From Monoraphidium neglectum (Eukaryota; Chlorophyta; Chlorophyceae; Sphaeropleales; Selenastraceae), in assembly GCF_000611645.1 (NCBI RefSeq), contig NW_014011890.1, forward strand, positions 1 to 12,144: a stretch of 12,144 nt of DNA, read 5' to 3'. Each line of letters opens with the position of its first letter. Positions within the stretch are counted from its first letter, which is position 1. Below, in pieces: positions 6,693 to 12,144 of the stretch. The position numbers and the translations under genes were made by a program. Under the pieces are notes generated by a model that searched no databases, was not told the origin of the DNA, and saw only the letters and a program-made list of their open reading frames with translations.

Positions 6693-9664
6693 CCCGTTCA
6701 GCAAGAACCCTTGCAATCACCTCGCGCATCAGGGCCAGGCTCCTGGAGCCGTCGAGGCCTAGCCAGCTGCCGCTGAAGTGGTGCACGCCCACAACAGCAG
6801 CGAAAGGGCCATTGGCATCAGCAGCAGCAGCCGCGGCGGCCTTGGCCCCAGGGGCGCGGCTGCGTCGGCGCTGCTGGCGGCCGATGAGGGGCTTGCTGCG
6901 AGCAAACTTGACATGACTGCAGAATTATCGAATTTGTGAGCGCAGTATACATATGGGTCATTGGAAGGTGACGGGTGTCCTAGGGGGCATGACGAGGCTA
7001 GTCACACAGCTACAGCTCTGTATTTAATTGGCCTCAGCTAAAGTGAGGGAGTCAGGCGCAAAACTTTGTCGCCAGCCAATGAGCAAGCTCTATAGCTTGT
7101 GCAGCGAGAGCCAGGGACAATGGGCAGACAGAACCATGTGGGCTCCTCCCCGAACCACGCCACCCGCGAGGCACTGAAGCGCCCACCCTGCCAAGCACCT
7201 CACCAGCCCCAGTCATTCCAGGCACTGCATGGCAGCAGAAAACGAGCGGCGCCTGGCGACGTGAGCAGTAGCGCTGTTCATTACTAGCAGCGCCACAAGT
7301 GCCAGCAGCGTGTCGGAAGAGGCTGGCTGCGCAACTTGAATGCCATCCTGCCCCTATGGAAACAATCAAGCCTGTGTATACAAGCGAGCGTCCCAATCAC
7401 GACTGTCTCTTCAGCCTGGCGTCTGCTGCTCACCAGGGGGTGAACCATTCCTTGGGGCCGAAGACGCGCGCCAGGGAGCCGTCAGGCAGGTAGTGGGCGC
7501 CGGGCAGTCCCGCTGCCACACGCCTTGCCGAGGTGTTGGCGTACTCCTTGAGGCAGATAGAGCACCATGAAGGCCGGGGGTGAGAGGCTAAAACGCACCA
7601 ATGAATGGGCTGGGGTCACAGTTTGATTGGACGTGCGCAGGGACCGAAGCAGGCAACAGGCAGGCGTACAAAGCCGTGAGGTTGTCAATCAGCCGTGCAG
7701 CGGGTTGGGGCGCCTGCCTTGCAGTCGTCAATGGTGGCCCCGTCCCTGCGCTGCTGTACGGCATTCACTGTGAAGTGCCTCCTCGCATGCCACCCACCTG
7801 GAAGACCCTCGTGAGCAGCGCGGGTCCTGTCGCCTCCAGCGGGTGGGTGTTGCCCTCTCTGGCCTTGTGAGTCATGGCCCTCGCGAAGCGCAGCCAGAAG
7901 GGGTGGCCTGGCACACTCGCCATCTGGGCGTTGTTGACCTGCCTCGGGTTCTTGAGGGTCATCCAAACGCGGACATACACGGCTTAAAGGTGAGGAGTTA
8001 TGCGAGTATGGTGTGAGTTGTGCGGCTGCAGCTGCCACAACAACTTACCTGCCAGTAGGAAGCATGCGGAGGCCACTCCGCCGTCCCCAACGCCCTTGAC
8101 TCACGCCCCGGCCAGCCCAGCACACAGCCCACAAATCTCATTCACGCACCTGCCCGCATCACAGGCACGCCCTTCACCTGCTGCAGGCAACCCCATGCAT
8201 CCACCCGCCCACCCGCCTGCCCGCTAAACACCTTGCCTGCCCCGCTCATCGAGCGCGCAGTCGCACGCGTCGGATCTTTTGGCCGGGCCCAGGTCCCCCC
8301 ACCTCTGCCATGAGGACGATGTCGGCCCCCTCCAGCGCGGGCCCTGCATCTGCCAGGCACTCTGTGTCCAGATCTAGGTAGAGGCCCCCGTGGGCGTGCA
8401 GGATGAAGGGCCGGATTGCGTCTGCAGCGTCGCAAGGGAGCAGCGCGTGCGAGGTGAAGATATTACATGCCGTGTGTGAGCAGGTGCTCAAGCGAGGGTG
8501 CGCGATTGGGTGAGACGGCCGAAGCTTGTGCTGCCGTGGTCGCGTTGGGACGAGTTGAAATGTGTCTGACAGCAGCCCGTGTGCGAATGGCAGGGGGTGT
8601 TTTGTCTGCCAGGCGGGCGTCACGTGCGCAGCGTGGGTGCTGCCTCTCGCCCCTGCTGGGGCCCCACCAGACTTGAGCACGGTGGTGTTGTAGGCGCGCC
8701 ACGTGGGCAGGAACCAGGGGTAGCGTCCCGCAAGCAGGGCTTCGCAGGCCGCCTCGTCCCACAGCTGCAATCGTGCGGGTTGATGATCAGGGGACAAGGG
8801 CTGGGCTGAAGCGTGCCGGCTGGGGGCGCGTTTGCTGCGGCCAACGAAGGCAACGGCCGTTGCTAATTGGCATCTCTGCTCCCTGGCAGGGAGGAATTCC
8901 TCAAGTATGTTTGGTTCTTGTCTCGTGTGGTGCTGCCCTCATGGTACGGTTCAGTGGGCCCTGACTGCGCTGGTCGGCGCCGCGGAGCTCACCACGTAGT
9001 CCCAGCAGGGGTGGTGGGTCTGGGCACGCATGGCGGGCGGGGTACAGTGATACGCGCAGCGAGCATAGCTTCAGTCAGGTCAGAGTTTTTAAAGGCAAGA
9101 TGACTCAAACTGTTCGCAAGAAATGGGCGCCGTGTCGCTGATGAGGCAGCGGCTGATGAGGCAGCGAGCACTGTTTCAGCATGTTGCATGCCTAACGGAG
9201 GAATGGAGAGGCACAAAACCATTGCTGGGCATCTCCGCGCACCAGCGGCAGACTCATCGCTGCAGCCACCGTCGCAGCCTGCTTTGACAGACGAGTCCCA
9301 CCTGGCAAGAGCGCCACCACTCCTTGCGGAAATGAGACTTGGGCTGTAGCGCGGCGGAAGCCAGCGCCTCCGCTCCTCCAAGGTAGTTCTGGTGAATGAT
9401 GCGCGGGATGCGGCCCCCCTGCTCGTCCCCTGCTGCCTCACCGCCGCCCAACCTGCCGCTTGGGGGCAGGTGCCGCACCTCGCCGGCGGTGCTGGTGGCG
9501 AGGTGCAGCAGGCGGCCGCTGTCGAGCAGGCCGGATGCGGCCAAGGACACGGCCACCAGGAGTGCCACGAAGCTCGCGGGCGCGATTAGGCGGCGACGCA
9601 GCTGCTTTCGGCCGGGCGCCGCGGCGGTGCTAGCGGCTGACATTGCGCCTGCCACTGCATGCAT
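6693..9664 (-). CDS. Family GT32 glycosyltransferase, type II membrane protein (DXD motif)
   Basis: Minus exons: 9664-9302, 9019-8993, 8764-8668, 8421-8303, 7938-7798, 7546-7434 and 6916-6693. Phases are 0, 0, 1, 0, 0 and 2, leaving phase 1 into the next exon at 6546. The first ATG after an in-frame TAA is at 9664-9662. A basic tail (RKQLRRRL) precedes one hydrophobic segment at residues 27-47, giving a Golgi type II topology. Then come IPRIIHQN (86-93), WWRSCQ joined to HHPCWDYVLWDE, DAIRPFILHAHGGLYLDLDT with Asp179 and Asp181 as the nucleotide-sugar/metal DXD motif, VNNAQMASVPGHPFW, FGPKEWFTPC and GVHHFSGSW (330-338). This is the complete GT32 (OCH1/alpha-1,4-galactosyltransferase-like) order. 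The donor sugar and acceptor cannot be read from sequence. The exon at 7434 ends in a donor that overlaps an in-frame TGA, so intron retention would truncate the protein. I am least sure of the AAG acceptor at 7547-7549 and of the last donor. Confidence 0.85.
9137..9166. repeat. Perfect 15-base tandem duplication
   Basis: GCTGATGAGGCAGCG occurs twice head to tail, at 9137-9151 and 9152-9166, inside intron 1 of the GT32 gene. It looks like a simple slippage duplication. The unit is a multiple of three but lies outside coding sequence. Confidence 0.7.
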
Positions 9665-9896
9665 CGCCTTGAGCACGAGCAATCTTTAAGCTGGTGCGTG
9701 GTTTCAAGGTTACTGCGGGCGTCCTGGGCCCATCCGTGTGTACCCTTTGAGCTACCTCGGATGCTACGAACAAGACAATCAGGTCCCCTTCACGATGCGT
9801 TCGAATCCGAATTCGAAGGCTTCATCACGTATGCAAAAAAGGGCGCGCGGACGAGAGCCATGCTGACTCTATTGATCTATCTCCGGTGTATGCTGC

Positions 9897-10358
9897 ATGC
9901 TCAGATTGCAGTCATCCACGTCAAGGAGTGCTGCTGGCAGCTTGCTGTTGTCCAGCCTGTCGCTGGTCAGTTGCTTCATGTCCAGTGCCACCGTGGTTTT
10001 CTTCCACACAATGCGCGCCCTGCATTGTGTGGACTGGCGCAAGCGCCGGCAACATGCCAACTGTCATGCGTGCTGGGACATTCTACGCCGACCCATGAGC
10101 GAAGCCCGCCCACTGACTTTGCGATTGCGTATAATTCAAATGCGGCTGCCAACGTGTGCATGCTCAGCGTCGCTTGAGGACGGCGCGCGGCCAATCATCA
10201 AGCTCGCGCCCGCCTCAATGCGCCTGGCCCATGACACGGGCGAGGCGCAGCAGAGTTGGGGCGCGGCTGACCAGGACGCCCCATACCATGCCAGCGCGCT
10301 CCAGCTGATGCAGCAGCGCTGGAGGCGACACGGATTGGGTTACAGGGGAACTCGCTAG
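9897..10358 (+). CDS. Uncertain plus-strand hypothetical protein, 153 residues
   Basis: This intronless ATG-to-TAG frame points away from the GT32 gene. I do not recognise it. Residues about 14-36 are hydrophobic (SAAGSLLLSSLSLVSCF and onward). From about residue 95 the frame uses mostly G or C at third positions, as real exons here do, and reads hydrophilic (RPIIKLAPASMRLAHDTGEA, later YHASALQLMQQRW). The first two thirds have no such codon bias, so an alternative is a single real exon from about 10168 (after a CAG-like acceptor) to 10358. A plus-strand TGTAA follows at 10692-10696. The frame may be chance. Confidence 0.2.
   Translation: MLRLQSSTSRSAAGSLLLSSLSLVSCFMSSATVVFFHTMRALHCVDWRKRRQHANCHACWDILRRPMSEARPLTLRLRIIQMRLPTCACSASLEDGARPIIKLAPASMRLAHDTGEAQQSWGAADQDAPYHASALQLMQQRWRRHGLGYRGTR
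10340..10344 (-). promoter_or_regulatory. Candidate polyadenylation signal TGTAA (minus) for the monooxygenase gene
   Basis: The plus strand reads TTACA, about 610 bases beyond the TGA at 10952-10954. It is the first minus-strand TGTAA I found past that stop. It lies inside the end of the weak plus-strand open frame. Confidence 0.4.
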
Positions 10359-10951
10359 CTGCATAAGGCAAGCGTGGGGTAATAGCCAGGAGGCGGGTAG
10401 TTGGCAGGGCACAATAAAGGTACTCAGGCTGGTGCAGACTGGCCTCCAACGCCCGCGACACTGGTAGCCACCCCTAGTAAATCTGCAACAAAGCGCGGTG
10501 CAAACGTCAAACAGCTGCCATGATTGCAGAATTCATTCAATTCAACCAGTGAGGGTGGAATGCAGCATCCTGCGCAAGAGGAGGGGTGGCCTGGAGCAAA
10601 GGGTGGGGGAGAGGGCCGCTGCTGCGCAATCAAGCAAGGTGCATAGACAAAGGCCGCAAACACAACGTCACAATGCATGCCGCGTCTTGCCTGTAAATGG
10701 AGATCCCGGAAAGGAGCCCTTGAAAGCGCTGCCCCTCACACCCCAATGTGGGGGCAAGCGCACCCTAGTTGAACCCTGGCCTTGTTCAAGCCTGCCTGTG
10801 ATGAACATGCAAGCGGCGATTGCGGGCCCTGCCACGGCCCGCCAGGGCCGCAACGGATGCCGCGCAATACCAAAAACAGATCAAAAAGCCTATCACTGTA
10901 TGGGTGCACTCTACTGCACGCGTGCTGCCTGAAACCCGGTGTGCAGCGGCC

Positions 10952-12130
10952 TCACGCGGCCGGCACAACCGAGCTGCATTTCGCGACGTACGGCGCCGCA
11001 GAAACGCTCAGGTTCCTCTCTCCAATAGGCACGACCTCCCCAGCCTTTTCCAGGGCCTTGGCACGCGTCGCCGCCTTGGCCATACCCCGCTGTGTGGCCA
11101 GCAATATGTAAGGGGTGGCCACGTCAGGGCCGCAGGCGGCCAGGGTGCCGTTGCCGCCGGCGGAGGAGCAGATGCTGCGGGTGGGGGGCAGAGCATGTAT
11201 GTCAGGAGTGGGGTGGAGCCGTGGTCACCTGGACTCGCACAAGTGAAGACCTGGTGATTAGCAGCGCCGGTGCACCGACCGCAACGGCGGCCAAAGCAGC
11301 TGCTGCGCATTGGCTGCCGACCCAGGGGTCAAAAACGCAATTGCAGCTGCTGCGACCCCATGGCAGCGCCAACGGCTTTGCCCAGATGCGCCCTGCTGAG
11401 GCCCCACCATCAGCTCAGCGGAACCCCCTCCCCCCAGCAAACCCAAAAGCGGCCGCTCACCCCATGTCGGCCTGAGCGGGGTAGTAGTAGATCCAGTGGA
11501 AACACATCTCATCGTTTGTCCCCTGCGCAGGCCGTACAGCAACGGCGCGGCTAGTTGGGCACCAGACGTATCAGGGTGCTTGATGAAACTGGAGGAGGAT
11601 TTTTCTACCCAGCGCCCGATCGTACCGGTGTATGAAGTGCCCGCTATACCCTGATGCAAGATCGACCGAGCGACCCCCCAGGGCTGTCTTTGCTGTGGCC
11701 GCCAACGCAACCACAGGCTTGGCCACCCACCGGCCCGCCGCGCGTCGTATTCTTGCGGGAGCGAGAGTCAAACGTGCACCTGCGGGTCAACGCGATGCAG
11801 GGCGGCCCACGTGGAACACAGCAGCCGCCACACCCTCGGCCCCAGAGGGGTGAGCACAGGCAGACGACGCCTATTCATTCAAGCGCAGGCTTAGCCAGGC
11901 CCCGCCCCAGGCCCCCAGGACACTCCCGCCATTACGCAGCAGGCGCCCCACCCCGCCCCAGCCGCCTGTCACCACGGCCGCTGGCCCCGTCCGTGCCGCC
12001 ACCGCCACCACCCAGCCTGTGGAAGCCACCCGCCCGACCGGCCCCGTCCCCGCCGGCCGCCCCGGCCCCCGCGTGGCGCATGTGCTCACGTGAACTCCAG
12101 GCGCTCCCCTGGGCTGAGGGTGTTCATGCC
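10952..12130 (-). CDS. Copper type II ascorbate-dependent monooxygenase (DBH/MOXD1/PHM family), 5'-partial
   Basis: Four minus exons: 12130-12090, 11779-11731, 11522-11461 and 11174-10952 (TGA at 10952-10954). Phases are 2, 0 and 2, with donors GTGAGC, GTGGGT and GTGAGC and CAG acceptors. The joined 124 residues read GMNTLSPGERLEFT, CTFDSRSRKNTTRGGP, GTNDEMCFHWIYYYPAQADM, then ICSSAGGNGTLAACGPDV and a 50-residue Lys/Ala-containing tail. LSPGERLEFTCTFD matches the beta-strand with the conserved Cys. The T.DEMC..W.YYYP segment is the hallmark of the C-terminal Cu-monooxygenase domain, whose Met is the ligand of the catalytic CuM site. Such enzymes hydroxylate a substrate carbon with O2 and ascorbate in the secretory pathway. 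The N-terminal domain and the His ligands lie right of the window. The YYYP form resembles DBH/MOXD1 more than PHM, but the substrate is unknown. Confidence 0.8.
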
Positions 12131-12144
12131 CTGCGGGACGGGCG

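Larger units (their letters stand above)
9665..10951. other. Region upstream of the GT32 gene and 3' of the monooxygenase gene
   Basis: About 1.3 kb without a confident gene. The left part should contain the promoter and 5' UTR of the minus-strand GT32 gene; I see no clear TATA box. Two TTCGAA palindromes lie at 9800-9805 and 9812-9817 around a GAATTC. The right part should hold the monooxygenase 3' UTR, ending near the minus-strand TGTAA at 10340-10344. A weak plus-strand candidate coding frame (9897-10358) overlaps the centre. Confidence 0.45.

Noticed and set aside
7555..7720. A possible extra GT32 exon on the minus strand reading LIDNLTALYACLLP
   Set aside because: Its borders do not give a phase that joins both neighbours, and the family does not require it. 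It stays a weak possibility inside intron 5.
9254..9682. Start of the GT32 protein at 9682
   Set aside because: That codon is TTG, not ATG. The first in-frame ATG after a stop is at 9664-9662, and the 3' end of the frame runs into intron 1.
11229..11250. A 22-base microexon between two monooxygenase exons, with good AG and GT borders
   Set aside because: Inserting it breaks the frame of the last exon. Direct joining of 11461 to 11174 gives a matching phase and a smooth peptide (ADMGICSSAGG).
1..12144. Bacterial operons, CRISPR arrays, tRNA or rRNA genes, insertion sequences
   Set aside because: No array of regular repeats, no cloverleaf or rRNA signature, and no transposase or terminal inverted repeats were seen. 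The split genes show a eukaryotic nuclear origin.

Overview
The window looks like nuclear DNA of a green alga of the core Chlorophyta (volvocalean or sphaeroplealean type). The sequence shows short exons of about 28-380 bases, introns of about 140-520 bases that mostly begin GTGAGN or GTGNNN and end in CAG, GC-rich third codon positions inside exons, and TGTAA pentamers at plausible distances downstream of stops (the usual chlorophyte polyadenylation signal). Nothing supports a bacterial reading: the long open frames are mostly chance reading through introns. All gene models below were assembled by eye from splice sites, intron phases and protein-family logic.

Layout, left to right. (1) 7-1397, plus strand: the last five exons of a small gene whose first exons lie left of the window. 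(2) 2203-4190, plus strand: a complete seven-exon, 126-residue gene that is a tandem paralogue of the first. It has a B12D/NDUFA4 (MLRQ)-like N-terminal motif and one membrane segment, so a small mitochondrial inner-membrane protein is likely. The five shared exons have the same phases and nearly the same sizes. The left copy stops early, but recognisable homology continues past its stop. (3) 9664 down to 6693, minus strand: a type II membrane glycosyltransferase of family GT32 with an IPRIIHQ motif, a DXD motif and a C-terminal HHFSGSW motif. (4) 6546 down to 4991, minus strand: exons resembling the METTL24-type methyltransferase domain (Methyltransf_22). Intron phase lets them continue directly from the GT32 exons, giving a possible two-domain protein of about 736 residues. 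(5) 12130 down to 10952, minus strand: the 3' part of a copper type II, ascorbate-dependent monooxygenase gene (DBH/MOXD1/PHM family) with the DEMC copper-ligand motif. It runs off the right edge.

Gene 2 and the minus-strand glycan gene converge, and their 3' regions probably overlap around 4190-4990. Between the GT32 start (9664) and the monooxygenase stop (10952) lie about 1.3 kb with only a weak plus-strand candidate gene. The GT32 and methyltransferase parts would fit glycan assembly plus glycan O-methylation in the Golgi. The other genes show no evident functional link to this.
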